DNA from: Bacteroidota bacterium
GTDB lineage: Bacteria; Bacteroidota; Bacteroidia; AKYH767-A; 2013-40CM-41-45
Length of the DNA stretch: 64,000 bases
Direction of reading: 5' to 3'
Assembly (NCBI GenBank): GCA_016721305.1
Contig: JADKIH010000006.1
Span: forward strand, 120,378 to 184,377
In this document: positions 8,920 to 18,721 of the stretch, piece after piece
Layout: each line of letters starts with the position of its first letter
Position numbering within the stretch: the first letter of the stretch is position 1
Position numbers and translations under genes: made by a program
The notes under the pieces: generated by a model
What the model was told of the DNA's origin: nothing
Databases searched by the model: none
Seen by the model: only the letters and a program-made list of their open reading frames with translations

Positions 8920-9798
8920 GAATTTCCCCGCCACAACCAATTCCTTCCCACCACCCGAATAATCATAAAATCCCATCTTACTCTTTGCTCCGAGATTTCC
9001 GGCTGTAACCATATTTACTAAAAGTGGGCAAGGGGCATATTTCGGATTTCCAAAGCCGTCGTGGAGAACACGGAGGATCGAAAGGCAAACGTCAAGTCCG
9101 ATAAAATCGGCCAACTGAAGTGGTCCCATCGGATGTGCCATACCCAGTTTCATTACAGTATCAATCTCCTCAACTCCGGCAACGCCTTCGTACAAAGAAT
9201 AGATCGCCTCGTTAATCATAGGCATTAAAATACGATTGGCGATAAAGCCTGGATAATCGTTTACTTCAACAGGTACTTTTTCAAGCTTTCTCGAAAGTTC
9301 AAATACTGTCTTCGTCACTTCATCACTCGTTGCATAGCCACGAATGACTTCCACAAGCTTCATTACCGGAACTGGATTCATGAAGTGCATTCCGATTACT
9401 TTATCAGGGCGCTTTGTCTGCGCTGCAATTTTAGTGATCGAAATCGAAGAGGTGTTACTTGCTAAAATAGCTCCCGGCTTGGCAAACTGATCAAGATCGC
9501 GGAAGATTTTGCATTTTAAATCGATGTTCTCAGTTGCCGCTTCAACGATCAGATCACAATCTTTCACGCCATCTTGCATCGAAGTAAATGTGGTCAGATT
9601 ACCCAAGGTAGCAGCCTTTTCAGCTTCAGTGAGTTTTCCTTTCGCAATGATACGATCGAGATTTTTTCCGATAGTGCCGATCGCTCTTTCCAATGCTTCA
9701 GCCGATATGTCGATCATGTTGACTTTGTAACCATATTGTGCAAATACATGAGCAATACCATTGCCCATTGTGCCTGAACCGATAACTGCAACTTTCAT
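8911..9798 (-). CDS. 3-hydroxybutyryl-CoA dehydrogenase
   Basis: NAD(P)-dependent oxidoreductase interconverting 3-hydroxyacyl-CoA and acetoacetyl-CoA in fatty-acid or butyrate-type metabolism. The 295-residue length is that of stand-alone HbdA/PaaH enzymes. The Rossmann motif GSGTMG (residues 7-12) opens the protein. The catalytic region includes SNTSSISIT, then GMHFMNPVPVMKLVEVI, then NDYPGFIANRILMPMINEA. The C-terminal dimerisation domain ends in KSKMGFYDYS. The last residues F-S-K and the stop are contributed by the heptanucleotide repeat. Twenty bases separate its start from the sugar-transferase gene upstream, so it may be the last gene of that operon. Confidence 0.93.
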   Translation of the reverse strand: MKVAVIGSGTMGNGIAHVFAQYGYKVNMIDISAEALERAIGTIGKNLDRIIAKGKLTEAEKAATLGNLTTFTSMQDGVKDCDLIVEAATENIDLKCKIFRDLDQFAKPGAILASNTSSISITKIAAQTKRPDKVIGMHFMNPVPVMKLVEVIRGYATSDEVTKTVFELSRKLEKVPVEVNDYPGFIANRILMPMINEAIYSLYEGVAGVEEIDTVMKLGMAHPMGPLQLADFIGLDVCLSILRVLHDGFGNPKYAPCPLLVNMVTAGNLGAKSKMGFYDYSGGGKELVVAGKFSK

Positions 9799-9818
9799 AG
9801 ATTAAGTTTTTGTAGTGT

Positions 9819-11234
9819 TTATTTACCGCTGCGTTTTAAAATAATCTGAATCGTATAAATCATGATTTTAAAATCAACGGCCAACGACATATTTTCAATA
9901 TAGATAATATCATATTTCAAACGCTGAACCATCTGGTCTACGTTCTCAGCATAACCGAATTTTACCTGTCCCCACGATGTAATTCCCGGACGCACCTTGT
10001 GTAAATGGCGATAATGAGGAGCCTGTTCCATAATCTTGTCGATGAAATACTGTCGCTCAGGTCGCGGCCCGACTAACGACATGTTACCGATAAGTACGTT
10101 GAAGAATTGAGGAATCTCATCTAAACGAATTTTTCTCATCCAACGGCCGAATTTTGTGACACGACTATCATGCGTACTCGATAATTGTGGCCCCGCTTTC
10201 TCTGCATCCGTTACCATCGATCGGAATTTATAGATACGAAATGGCTTTCCGTGTAATCCAATCCGTTCATGACTATAAAACAACGGTCCGGGTGAAGATA
10301 GGAGCACACCAATTGCAGTGAATAAATACAATGGAGAAAACAAGATCATTACTAAAATGGAAACAGTAACATCAATAATTCGCTTGAGCGACATTTGCCA
10401 TACAGGCATCAGATCAGGCGAAATTTCAATTAAGGGGGCCCCAAAGATGGCATTCATTTTTACTGAGCCTGAAAGAATGTCGTACATGTCAGGAATGATC
10501 TTCACAATCACCGGAGTTTCTTCCAGTTCATTTATGACTCTTCCAATACTCTCATGCTCCGACGACTCAAGCGCAATGATGGCTTCTTCTACTTTGTACG
10601 AATTGATAATTTCTTTTAAATTCTGAATGCCTCCCAGATTGATCATATGCTTTGAGAGGAGGTGGTCGTTATTTCCGTCGACGTGCACGAATCCTACAAA
10701 AGCTAAACCTTCTGAACTGAATTCACTTTCCATCGTCTGAAGCAAATTTATCGCGTTCTGATTACTTCCGATCATTATCGTGTTGAAGCGAATCTTCCTG
10801 CTACGGATATCACGAATGATTTTTGTTGAAAGTATGATTCGGAAAAGTGCTGTAATCAAAAAATGCAAAGTCAGTAGTGTGAAAAAGGTGTGGTAATATG
10901 TTTTGTATGATATTACAACATCATCGAGCAGAAGGGAGAAGAAGATTATCAGAACACCTATGATTGACAGGTAAAGTGTTTGCCCAAGTTCCTTTAGTCG
11001 CGATTTGCGGTAAACATTACTGTAGGATCCGATCATTGCATAGACCAATAACCATGCAAGTGGGATGAATAGAATTCCATAGAAGAATTTCGGATCCTGA
11101 AGAAAGATACTCTTATGAAAACTCATTTTTTCAATTATCGTTTTTCGATAAAGAAAAAATAACGCCCAGGCTAAAAGCGCCGCCAGCCAATCGGCAAAGA
11201 TGAATGTAAAGGTTTTTAATTTCTTATTCATCAA
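9819..11234 (-). CDS. undecaprenyl-phosphate sugar phosphotransferase (WbaP/WcaJ type)
   Basis: Starts exopolysaccharide or O-glycan repeat units by moving a sugar-1-phosphate onto undecaprenyl phosphate at the inner membrane. The 471 residues hold four N-terminal membrane helices (residues 8-135), a CoA-binding-like Rossmann region (FNTIMIGSNQNAINLLQTM), and the C-terminal catalytic domain (from about 285) with KRIIDVTVSILVMILFSPL, YKFRSM, RKIRLDEIPQFFNVL, MSLVGPRPE and RPGITSWGQV. All key motifs look intact. Its start overlaps the stop of the lipoprotein gene (ATGA), which itself overlaps the oxidoreductase gene, so translation of the three genes is probably coupled. Confidence 0.95.
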   Translation of the reverse strand: MMNKKLKTFTFIFADWLAALLAWALFFLYRKTIIEKMSFHKSIFLQDPKFFYGILFIPLAWLLVYAMIGSYSNVYRKSRLKELGQTLYLSIIGVLIIFFSLLLDDVVISYKTYYHTFFTLLTLHFLITALFRIILSTKIIRDIRSRKIRFNTIMIGSNQNAINLLQTMESEFSSEGLAFVGFVHVDGNNDHLLSKHMINLGGIQNLKEIINSYKVEEAIIALESSEHESIGRVINELEETPVIVKIIPDMYDILSGSVKMNAIFGAPLIEISPDLMPVWQMSLKRIIDVTVSILVMILFSPLYLFTAIGVLLSSPGPLFYSHERIGLHGKPFRIYKFRSMVTDAEKAGPQLSSTHDSRVTKFGRWMRKIRLDEIPQFFNVLIGNMSLVGPRPERQYFIDKIMEQAPHYRHLHKVRPGITSWGQVKFGYAENVDQMVQRLKYDIIYIENMSLAVDFKIMIYTIQIILKRSGK

Positions 11235-12109
11235 TAAACTACTTTGATATTATCGAAATAAATATTGGAAGTCGCAGCAGTACTACTCTTGTCAGCACGG
11301 AAATATATCTTGTATGAACTCGCTTCGTTCCAAATCGCTCCCAAATCACTCATGTTCAGATAAACTTTTTTCCAGGTTGAACTGGCTCTCAGGGTGATCA
11401 TCGGATTCTGATTAATGAAACCTGTTGTGATGAAGTCTCCAACGATGAAGTTTACATCGCTTTTGTAATTCATCTCAATATAAACCGGAGTTCCCAAAGG
11501 TAGGAAGAGATAATTGGTAGAGGCTGTTTCAAAAATCAAGTGCGATGAATCTACCGTTGCAACTCCGGAATTCCCTTCAAACGCATTTGGATCAAGTGAA
11601 CTTAAAATTGTCAATGACGCACTTCCATTTGCTGTATTGGAGAAGGATACACTTGCATCATCGAAGTCTTCCATCTGCGTGAAAATCGTAGATGCGTTGT
11701 ATGTTATCGTCGGAGAAATTGCATACGTGTTATTCGAATGCATTTCAAATATAGTATCCAGTCCGGTAAATTTAGGATAGGCAGATCGGGTAGAAGAAAT
11801 GCCGTTCTCAATGATGCCGGCACGGATCGTTATCTCATGCGTTCCATCGGCAATAATGGGAACTTTAGCCGGTAACGGAAATGTCCCGATATATTTCTGG
11901 TCGACAAAAACCCAGGCGTCTGTTATCTTTGAGGAATTGCTACCCTGTATTGTAGGATCTGTTTCCAGATGAATGCTGTCAATTTGTAGATAAGTGGGAA
12001 CAGGTGATGCAGGGTCAATCAGGGAACATGACGAAAAGAAACCAATGCTCGTCAACATTATCACGAGTGAAAACAGAATAGTCGAATTATTCTTTGGCAA
12101 AAACATCAT
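11231..12109 (-). CDS. lipoprotein of unknown function in a glycan operon
   Basis: A 292-residue protein with an N-terminal hydrophobic segment and lipobox (FFSSC, Cys near residue 28), so it is probably anchored in the outer membrane. The mature part is rich in beta-prone, Thr/Ser segments: an N-terminal Ig-like or PEGA-like stretch (DAWVFVDQKYIGTFPLPAKV) and a C-terminal carbohydrate-binding-like sandwich (YIEMNYKSDVNFIVGDF, IYFDNIKVVY). No enzyme motif is visible. Overlaps of four bases on both sides tie it to the oxidoreductase and the sugar transferase, which suggests a role in surface polysaccharide, but this is inference from context. Confidence 0.75.
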   Translation of the reverse strand: MMFLPKNNSTILFSLVIMLTSIGFFSSCSLIDPASPVPTYLQIDSIHLETDPTIQGSNSSKITDAWVFVDQKYIGTFPLPAKVPIIADGTHEITIRAGIIENGISSTRSAYPKFTGLDTIFEMHSNNTYAISPTITYNASTIFTQMEDFDDASVSFSNTANGSASLTILSSLDPNAFEGNSGVATVDSSHLIFETASTNYLFLPLGTPVYIEMNYKSDVNFIVGDFITTGFINQNPMITLRASSTWKKVYLNMSDLGAIWNEASSYKIYFRADKSSTAATSNIYFDNIKVVY

Positions 12110-13092
12110 GCAAGTATGTTCAAAGAGTGATTGATTTTATCCATGACCTGGTGAGCGACATGTAATGCATTGAATCCTTCTTCAATGGTTACCGGTGTGC
12201 TCTTGTCATTAATAATTGCATCAATAAATTGTTCGAGTTCCATCTTAATGGCATTCGACTCTTCCACTTTTGGCTGATCAAAATAGATAATTTTTGAGCC
12301 CTTATCTTTTCCCAATTCGATTGTAATGTCAAGTGGCCCCGGTTCTCCAATCAGATTTTTCAATCGTACGACTTCAGTTTTCTTTTTCAGAAAATCGACA
12401 GAAATATATGCATCGCGCTGGAAGAAACGACTTTTGCGCATGTTCTTCAGAGAGATTCGACTCGCTGTGAGATTGGCTACACAACCATTGTCAAATTCCA
12501 ATCGAGCATTGGCTATGTCGGGTGTATCGCTTACAACGGCAACTCCGCTGGCGTTGATTTTTTTTACATTCGATTTAACAACGCTGAGCACTATGTCGAT
12601 ATCATGAATCATCAGATCGTGTACTACCGAAACATCGGTACCACGCGGATTGAATTCGGCAAGACGGTGTGTCTCGATAAACAAAGGCTGCGACAGATAC
12701 TCTTTTGCTGAAAGGAAGGCGGGATTGAATCGCTCCACATGTCCAACCTGAGCTTTTACTCCGGCTTCCGTAACAAGGGAAACGAGTTTCTTGCCTTCTT
12801 CAACGGTATGCGTCAATGGCTTCTCCACAAAGATAGGCTTCGATGCGCGTACAGCTTTCACAGCAATGTCATAATGCGACAGTGTTGGCGTAACGATATC
12901 TATCGCATCGCTTTCGTTGATCAAATCGTCCAGGCTTTTGTAAAATGGAACCTGAAGTTCGGCAGATACTGCGGCAGCATATTCCAAATTGCGGTCGTAA
13001 AAACCGATTAGTTCTGCAGTTTTGATTTCTTTTAAAAGCCTGATGTGGATTTTGCCCAAGTGGCCGGCCCCTATAACTCCGATTTTCAACAT
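12106..13092 (-). CDS. Gfo/Idh/MocA-family oxidoreductase
   Basis: NAD(P)-dependent sugar oxidoreductase family. The ATG at 13092 gives 328 residues starting MLKIGVIGAGHLG with the Rossmann motif GAGHLG; a longer open frame to 13137 adds an implausible Arg/Lys-rich leader. Conserved features are the DIVTPTLSHYDIA stretch, FVEKPLTHT (the EKP signature), and the C-terminal region with HDLMIHDIDIV. It overlaps the following lipoprotein gene by four bases. Being first of a trio ending in a polyprenyl-phosphate sugar transferase, it probably makes or modifies a nucleotide sugar or sugar acid for a surface glycan. The substrate cannot be inferred. Confidence 0.88.
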   Translation of the reverse strand: MLKIGVIGAGHLGKIHIRLLKEIKTAELIGFYDRNLEYAAAVSAELQVPFYKSLDDLINESDAIDIVTPTLSHYDIAVKAVRASKPIFVEKPLTHTVEEGKKLVSLVTEAGVKAQVGHVERFNPAFLSAKEYLSQPLFIETHRLAEFNPRGTDVSVVHDLMIHDIDIVLSVVKSNVKKINASGVAVVSDTPDIANARLEFDNGCVANLTASRISLKNMRKSRFFQRDAYISVDFLKKKTEVVRLKNLIGEPGPLDITIELGKDKGSKIIYFDQPKVEESNAIKMELEQFIDAIINDKSTPVTIEEGFNALHVAHQVMDKINHSLNILA

Positions 13093-13245
13093 TTTCCGAT
13101 ACCTTTTAAAACTAAGAAGGTGGCGCGAAATTAACAATAATTCAGGGCGGGAAAAAGGGTTCTGAGGGTTTTAAGACCTAATTTTGTTAATATTTAGATT
13201 AAAGTGGGGCAGAAGATGGATTTAACTGTGTTTTCTTTGTGAACT

Positions 13246-13908
13246 ATGATTCGATTACCGGAAGATAACTTTAAGCATCAGGGAATGCGCAAAAAGCTGA
13301 TTGATCAGCTTCGTGAGAAAGGAATTAAAAATGAGGGGGTGCTTAATGCCATGATGAAGATTCCACGGCATTTCTTCCTTGATTTGGCCTTTTTGAACCA
13401 AGCGTACTCTGATCAGGCTTTTCAAATCGGTGCCGGACAGACCATTTCCCAGCCTTTTACCGTTGCTTACCAAACGTCGCTTCTGGAATTAAAGAAGGGT
13501 GAAAAAGTACTCGAAATCGGAACAGGAAGCGGTTATCAGACGTGTGTATTACTCGAATGTGGCGCAAAGGTATTTTCCATTGAACGCCAAAAAGAGCTGT
13601 ACGACCGTACCAAGGAGCTTCTGCCAATGATGAATTACGCTCCGAAGCTATTTTATGGTGATGGCTATAAAGGACTGGCTACCTATGCGCCGTTCGATAA
13701 AGTTCTCGTTACCTGCGGTGCTCCTTTTATACCGGAAGAACTCATCAAGCAATTGAAGGTCGGTGGTATTTTAGTTATACCTGTTGGATCAGGCGGAGTT
13801 CAGGTTATGACTCGTATCGTGAAGACGGGTGATGACAGCTACGAAAAAGAAGAGCTAAGTAATTTCAGATTTGTTCCCATGCTCGAAAACAAAGACTGGG
13901 GTAAATAA
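13246..13908 (+). CDS. pcm: protein-L-isoaspartate O-methyltransferase
   Basis: Methylates isoaspartyl residues in aged proteins to allow repair, using S-adenosylmethionine. The 220 residues carry the family signature AYSDQAFQIGAGQTISQP (residues 53-70) and the SAM motif VLEIGTGSGYQT (88-99), followed by IERQKELYDR and GDGYKGL. A -7-like element (TTTCTTTG, one mismatch) ends six bases before the ATG, and a perfect TAATTTTG lies at 13179-13186. Which one is used is not clear. A bidirectional terminator follows the stop codon directly. Confidence 0.95.
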   Translation: MIRLPEDNFKHQGMRKKLIDQLREKGIKNEGVLNAMMKIPRHFFLDLAFLNQAYSDQAFQIGAGQTISQPFTVAYQTSLLELKKGEKVLEIGTGSGYQTCVLLECGAKVFSIERQKELYDRTKELLPMMNYAPKLFYGDGYKGLATYAPFDKVLVTCGAPFIPEELIKQLKVGGILVIPVGSGGVQVMTRIVKTGDDSYEKEELSNFRFVPMLENKDWGK

Positions 13909-13938
13909 AAAAAGGTTGCCAATCGGCAACCTTTTTTT
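13907..13938. terminator. bidirectional terminator between pcm and the susD-like gene
   Basis: Stem AAAGGTTGCC / GGCAACCTTT with a four-base loop, flanked by A and T runs. It separates two convergent genes and overlaps the last bases of pcm. Confidence 0.9.
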
Positions 13939-13960
13939 ATTGTGATCAATGGAACAATAA

Positions 13961-15493
13961 TTATTGAACGTCCCACCAAACTTTTGTGCTTTGTAAATCC
14001 GGACCTTGCGCTGCAATAGCTGCAGAGTAGTGAGCCGCATTCAATGTTTGCTCATCAACAGCATATTTCATACGAGTTGGAATTCCTGAACCTGAAAGAA
14101 CTCCATCAGCCGGTAATTGTAAAATACCGAAATCAAGTCTTCTCCATTCAGTCCAACCCTGGATACCCTGATTAAACAGAGCGATCCATTTTTGCTTTCC
14201 GATTTTCTCTTGCCATGTTGCACCGCTTCCTGCGTTTGTATAATCAACAGAAGGTTGTGCAAGGTATGTAGCAATGTCAGCAGGATCTGCCGGAGTACCA
14301 TTCAAAGTAGTCCAGAAGTCGATACTGGCAGTAACACCTGCATCGTAGTGCGACTGAGCGCTTCCACCACCTACGTTCCAACCACGCTCTGCACCTTCAG
14401 CAAGCATGAATTCAACTTGAGCATAGTCAAGATAAATACCGGGCATTGTAGGTGAAAGAACAAGAGCTGAACGCTGAGAAACTGATGAGTTCGGAGTAGA
14501 GGCAGCATTTGCTTCGCTTAATCCGTAAACTTCACCAACCCATGTACTAGTCGCTGTAGCTTGTGTGAAGAAGCATGGGAGACGAGCATCATTAGATGTG
14601 TTCAGAATGTCCAATAAGATATTGCTGGCTGCATAATCGTTACGATTGTCGATGTAACGGTTAAAGTAGATCGGATTTGCATCAACACCTTCACCATAAG
14701 GGAAGAGAGCGTTGTCTGAATTAGCAGTGAAACCACCGGCAGCTGCAGCAGCTTCGAAAGCTGATTGAGCTGTTGTTGGACTTACATCGGCAATACGTAA
14801 TCCAACACGCATTTTGAGAGAGTTACCGAATTTTTTCCAGAGGCTCATATCGCCACTGTAAATAAGGTCACCACCCGGGCCGGCTTGTGCTTCGTCAATC
14901 ATACTTACTGCATCACTTACTTCTGATAACAAACCTGCATAGATCGATTGCTGGCTGTCGTATTCAGGAGCACGGTATTTATCAGGATTTAATGCCTGTG
15001 AATAAGGAATATTTCCCCATGCATCAGTCATATTCTGAATTAACCATACACGCAAAATTTTAGCTGCAGCAATTTGATTTGCAGGGTAGCCGGAAGCTGA
15101 ACTTCCACCCGGATCAGTTGTACAGTTTTCAATGATGCGATTCAACTCAAGTAAGCCGCCTACGTTATCGCCCGGATCGTTCAATCCTCCTGAGTAAAAT
15201 AATCCCCAGTAGGCGTTAGTGATCGCAGTACGGAATTGATAACGGCTCTCAGATGAATATTGATTCGATGACCAGTATTGAGCTAACTGATTACCTACGT
15301 TAGCACCCCACCAAACATCGGCAGAGTTATCCATAATTCCTCTTTCAGCACCGGCCAGGAAATAACTGTTCGGTACGTTTCTTGGATTATTCGGATCGTC
15401 ATTGATTGTTTCAAAATTCTTATCACAGGAACTGAAGATCAGCGCCAGTCCGGTGAGTAGAACAGCGGATTTTTTATATGTGAATATTTTCAT
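13961..15493 (-). CDS. SusD/RagB-family outer-membrane nutrient-binding lipoprotein
   Basis: SusD-type lid protein that pairs with the SusC-type porin encoded just upstream to import oligosaccharides or peptides. The ATG at 15493 gives 510 residues beginning MKIFTYKK and a lipobox ending LIFSSC. The sequence resembles the SusD_2 subfamily: NDDPNNPRNVP after the Cys, WNFR-less helices, ILRVWLIQNMTDAWGNIPY near residue 150, and a C-terminal QKWIALFNQGIQGWTEWRRL region. The 24-base gap to the susC-like gene indicates one operon. No glycoside hydrolase or peptidase lies nearby, so the ligand is unknown. Confidence 0.93.
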   Translation of the reverse strand: MKIFTYKKSAVLLTGLALIFSSCDKNFETINDDPNNPRNVPNSYFLAGAERGIMDNSADVWWGANVGNQLAQYWSSNQYSSESRYQFRTAITNAYWGLFYSGGLNDPGDNVGGLLELNRIIENCTTDPGGSSASGYPANQIAAAKILRVWLIQNMTDAWGNIPYSQALNPDKYRAPEYDSQQSIYAGLLSEVSDAVSMIDEAQAGPGGDLIYSGDMSLWKKFGNSLKMRVGLRIADVSPTTAQSAFEAAAAAGGFTANSDNALFPYGEGVDANPIYFNRYIDNRNDYAASNILLDILNTSNDARLPCFFTQATATSTWVGEVYGLSEANAASTPNSSVSQRSALVLSPTMPGIYLDYAQVEFMLAEGAERGWNVGGGSAQSHYDAGVTASIDFWTTLNGTPADPADIATYLAQPSVDYTNAGSGATWQEKIGKQKWIALFNQGIQGWTEWRRLDFGILQLPADGVLSGSGIPTRMKYAVDEQTLNAAHYSAAIAAQGPDLQSTKVWWDVQ

Positions 15494-15517
15494 GGTTCTG
15501 TATTTTAAGTTCACTGA

Positions 15518-18500
15518 TTAGAATTTGATATTTAAAGTAACACCATATGTTCTTGTTGTTGGAAGCTGAGCTCCTTCAAGACCTTGAACGTTTCCTGATG
15601 AAACTGCTGCTTCAGGATCGATGTTTGGAACATTTTTGTGAAGAATTCCAAGATTTCTTCCTACCAGTGAGATAGACAATCCCTGAATTGCTGTCTTAGC
15701 AAAGATTTTTGCAGGAAGTGAATATGTCAATGACAACTCACGGAATTTAATGAATGATGCATCGTAAACGTCAGCTGCAGTAATTACATAACCACCATCA
15801 AGGAAGAAGTGATCTACAGCCGCAATTGAAGTTGTGTTTGGAGTACCATCAGAAATAGGATTTCCGGCAGCATCTACACCTGTTTGTACAACACCTTCAA
15901 GTACGATACCGTTTTCACGGATACCATTTTCAGCTGTTTCTTTCAAAGTTCCTGAGTATTTACCCCATGTGTTTGTCAATGAGAAGATTTTTCCGCCATC
16001 CTGGAAGTCGATCAAACCGAATAAACGGAAACCTTTCCAAGATACCCAAGTGCTAACACCACCTGTAAAGTTCGGAAGAACTGAACCTAATGGCTGAACC
16101 TTCGCTGTACGTGCGTAAGCACCACCATCGATGATGTGATTGCCGTTTGCATCATATGCATAGTCATAACCTACGATTTGTCCGTAAGCCATTCCCGGAC
16201 GAGCCTGGAAGGTTGCAGAGAAAGGTGCATTTTGGATAAGGAGTGATTGTGTTTCAGCACCGTTTTCATCTGTGAAGAGTTTCTCAACTAAGTTTGTGTT
16301 CTTCGCGAAGTTGAAACCGATTCCCCACTCAAGACCTGATTTAGTTTTGATCACAGTTCCTGTCAATTCGAGCTCAATACCTTTGTTGCTGATTTCAGCA
16401 GCATTGTAGTATTTAGAAGCAAAGCCTGTTGAAGCTGATTGTTGAACGGCAAAGATTACGTCTTTAGACAATGTAGAGTAGTAAGTGATTTTTGCACCGA
16501 TACGGCTGTCGAATAACTGGAACTCAGTTCCGAATTCGATGTTATTAGTCGTTTCTGGTTTCAGATCAGGATTGTTCGCACGATTCGGAACGATTGCTGT
16601 TGCAAAGCCACCGAAGTTGCTTGATACAACCGGACGAGTAGAAGTAGATACATAAGCAACCGGATCGATCGCTGTAGAAGCCCATGAAACGAATAACTTA
16701 CCATAAGTCAACCATTTCATGTTTGTAAGGAATTCAGAGTAAACGAAGCTTGTAGCAGCTGAAGGGTAGAAGTATGAGTTGTCACCGTTCGGAAGTGTAG
16801 AGCTCCAGTCGTTACGACCTGTCAAATCGAGGAATAAGAAGTGCTTGTAACCAAAGTTCGCAGATGCGAAGAGTGAATTTCTTCTTAATTGAGTAGTGTT
16901 TGGAGTTACCAACACTTTGTCAACTGAATTTGTTAAACTGTAGTAATTCGGAGCATTCAAACCACCTTGAGTTGCGAAATAATTGTCAACGGTTTTTCTG
17001 TCCTGACGGTTACCACCGACAAAGGCAGTTAAATCGAGGTTCTCACTCAAATTGTGCTTGTAATTCAAGATCAACTCGTAGTTGTTTTCGTTGAAGGTAA
17101 TGTTCTCTTCTGTATATTTAGATATAGAAGATGAACCTTTAGCAACGCGCTCTCTACGGGCATCATTGTAGTAATCAGTTTTGATTGATCCTGTCAATGA
17201 AAGTTCTTTTGTGAAATCGTATGCGAGTGATGCTACACCGTAAATACGGTTACGTGAATCTGTTTCGTAGTTTTCATACTGAACCCAGTATGGATTATCC
17301 CAATATAGTGGAGATAAATCTGTCTCCGAATTCATATTCCATGTACGTTGTGTTCCATCCGGATTTTTGTAATCTTTCAACTGCTCCATATCGAGCTGAC
17401 GTTCCCACCACTGTGTGAAGTTTGAGGTAAGGTTGTTGTAACCTGTTGCAGCACGACCTTTAGCGTTTGAAGAAACATAGTTCAACGTCATATTGCTTCT
17501 CAGTTTATCAGAGAATTTATTAGATCCGCTAAAGCTGAAAATATTACGATTCAAATTTTCATTCGGAATAACTCCTTTGTCGTTATAGTTTGTATAAGAC
17601 AAACGATATTGAGTCAAGTCATTTCCTCCGTCGATAGAAATGTTGTTATTGGTTGTTACACCTGTTTCAAAGAAGTCCTTTATGTTATCGGGGTGAGCAA
17701 CCCATGGAGTTAATTTACCATAGTTAGGCATAGTAGGGTAGTAGCTATCCCACTGACGTACCATCTGGCCTTCCATCTTTGGACCCCAGCTTCCGTCATA
17801 TTCAAAGTTTGCGCGTAATTGTGTAGGATCTAAATCGCTTACAATAAATTGATCGCTTGCACCACCACCATAAATATCTTGGTATTCAGGTAAAACTGAT
17901 ACCTGGCTTACGGTAACGCCTGATGTTACAGAAACACCAATTGGTGATTTGCCGCTGCCAACCTGACGAGCATGTCCTTTTTTAGTTGTAATGATGATTA
18001 CACCATTTGCTCCCTGTGATCCATAAAGGGCAGTAGCAGATGAACCTTTAAGTACGTTGATGCTCTCAATGTCATCAGGGTTAATGTCTTGTGCAGCATT
18101 ACCGTAATCATAACCTAAAGCACCTCGTGCCTGGTCCGTTGTCGTAAAGTTGCCATTGTTCACTTGAACTCCATCCACAACGAAGAGTGGCTGGTTTTCA
18201 TAAGAGATCGAGCGAACCCCACGAAGAAGGATACGTGATGAACCTCCCATGTTACTTGATCCGCTGATTGTTACACCGGCAACACGACCTTGAAGTGAAT
18301 TGATGAAGTTGGCTTCTTTCGCCAGAGAGATTTCTTCACCTTTTACTTGCTGTGTCGAATAACCAAGGGATTTTTCTTCCCGCTTTACTCCAAGTGCCGT
18401 AACAACAACAGGGTTCAACATTACGTTCCCGTCCATCGTCACATTCACTGTGTTTGATTCGCCAAGATCAATAAGCTTGGTCGTTAATCCAACTCCGGAA

Positions 18501-18721
18501 AATTGAAGTTGCTTTGTCCCTGACGGAATACCTATGCGATAGGCTCCATCAATGTCAGTTGTCGTTCCGGTGGTAGTTCCCGGGATAATAATGCTCACTC
18601 CCGGTATACCCATGTTATCTTGTGAAGAGATAACCTTACCGGAAATGGTCCTGTCTTGAGCGTGTACTTGCAAACTAAGGAATGCAAGCATAAACGCGAA
18701 TAGCGTAATTGCTTTTCTCAT
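15518..18721 (-). CDS. SusC/RagA-family TonB-dependent outer-membrane transporter
   Basis: A 1067-residue outer-membrane protein. After the signal peptide (cleavage near VHAQ) comes a carboxypeptidase-regulatory-like domain (about 23-100, TISGKVISSQDNMGIPGVSI), then the plug with the SusC signature (LQGRVAGVTISG, ILLRGVRSI, PLFVVDGVQV, INVLKGSSATALYGSQGANGVI in shorter pieces) and a long barrel ending in a C-terminal aromatic-rich strand (YGVTLNIKF). It is the first gene of the susC-susD pair. It imports substrate with energy from TonB. No sigma/anti-sigma pair is adjacent, so regulation is unknown. Confidence 0.96.
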   Translation of the reverse strand: MRKAITLFAFMLAFLSLQVHAQDRTISGKVISSQDNMGIPGVSIIIPGTTTGTTTDIDGAYRIGIPSGTKQLQFSGVGLTTKLIDLGESNTVNVTMDGNVMLNPVVVTALGVKREEKSLGYSTQQVKGEEISLAKEANFINSLQGRVAGVTISGSSNMGGSSRILLRGVRSISYENQPLFVVDGVQVNNGNFTTTDQARGALGYDYGNAAQDINPDDIESINVLKGSSATALYGSQGANGVIIITTKKGHARQVGSGKSPIGVSVTSGVTVSQVSVLPEYQDIYGGGASDQFIVSDLDPTQLRANFEYDGSWGPKMEGQMVRQWDSYYPTMPNYGKLTPWVAHPDNIKDFFETGVTTNNNISIDGGNDLTQYRLSYTNYNDKGVIPNENLNRNIFSFSGSNKFSDKLRSNMTLNYVSSNAKGRAATGYNNLTSNFTQWWERQLDMEQLKDYKNPDGTQRTWNMNSETDLSPLYWDNPYWVQYENYETDSRNRIYGVASLAYDFTKELSLTGSIKTDYYNDARRERVAKGSSSISKYTEENITFNENNYELILNYKHNLSENLDLTAFVGGNRQDRKTVDNYFATQGGLNAPNYYSLTNSVDKVLVTPNTTQLRRNSLFASANFGYKHFLFLDLTGRNDWSSTLPNGDNSYFYPSAATSFVYSEFLTNMKWLTYGKLFVSWASTAIDPVAYVSTSTRPVVSSNFGGFATAIVPNRANNPDLKPETTNNIEFGTEFQLFDSRIGAKITYYSTLSKDVIFAVQQSASTGFASKYYNAAEISNKGIELELTGTVIKTKSGLEWGIGFNFAKNTNLVEKLFTDENGAETQSLLIQNAPFSATFQARPGMAYGQIVGYDYAYDANGNHIIDGGAYARTAKVQPLGSVLPNFTGGVSTWVSWKGFRLFGLIDFQDGGKIFSLTNTWGKYSGTLKETAENGIRENGIVLEGVVQTGVDAAGNPISDGTPNTTSIAAVDHFFLDGGYVITAADVYDASFIKFRELSLTYSLPAKIFAKTAIQGLSISLVGRNLGILHKNVPNIDPEAAVSSGNVQGLEGAQLPTTRTYGVTLNIKF

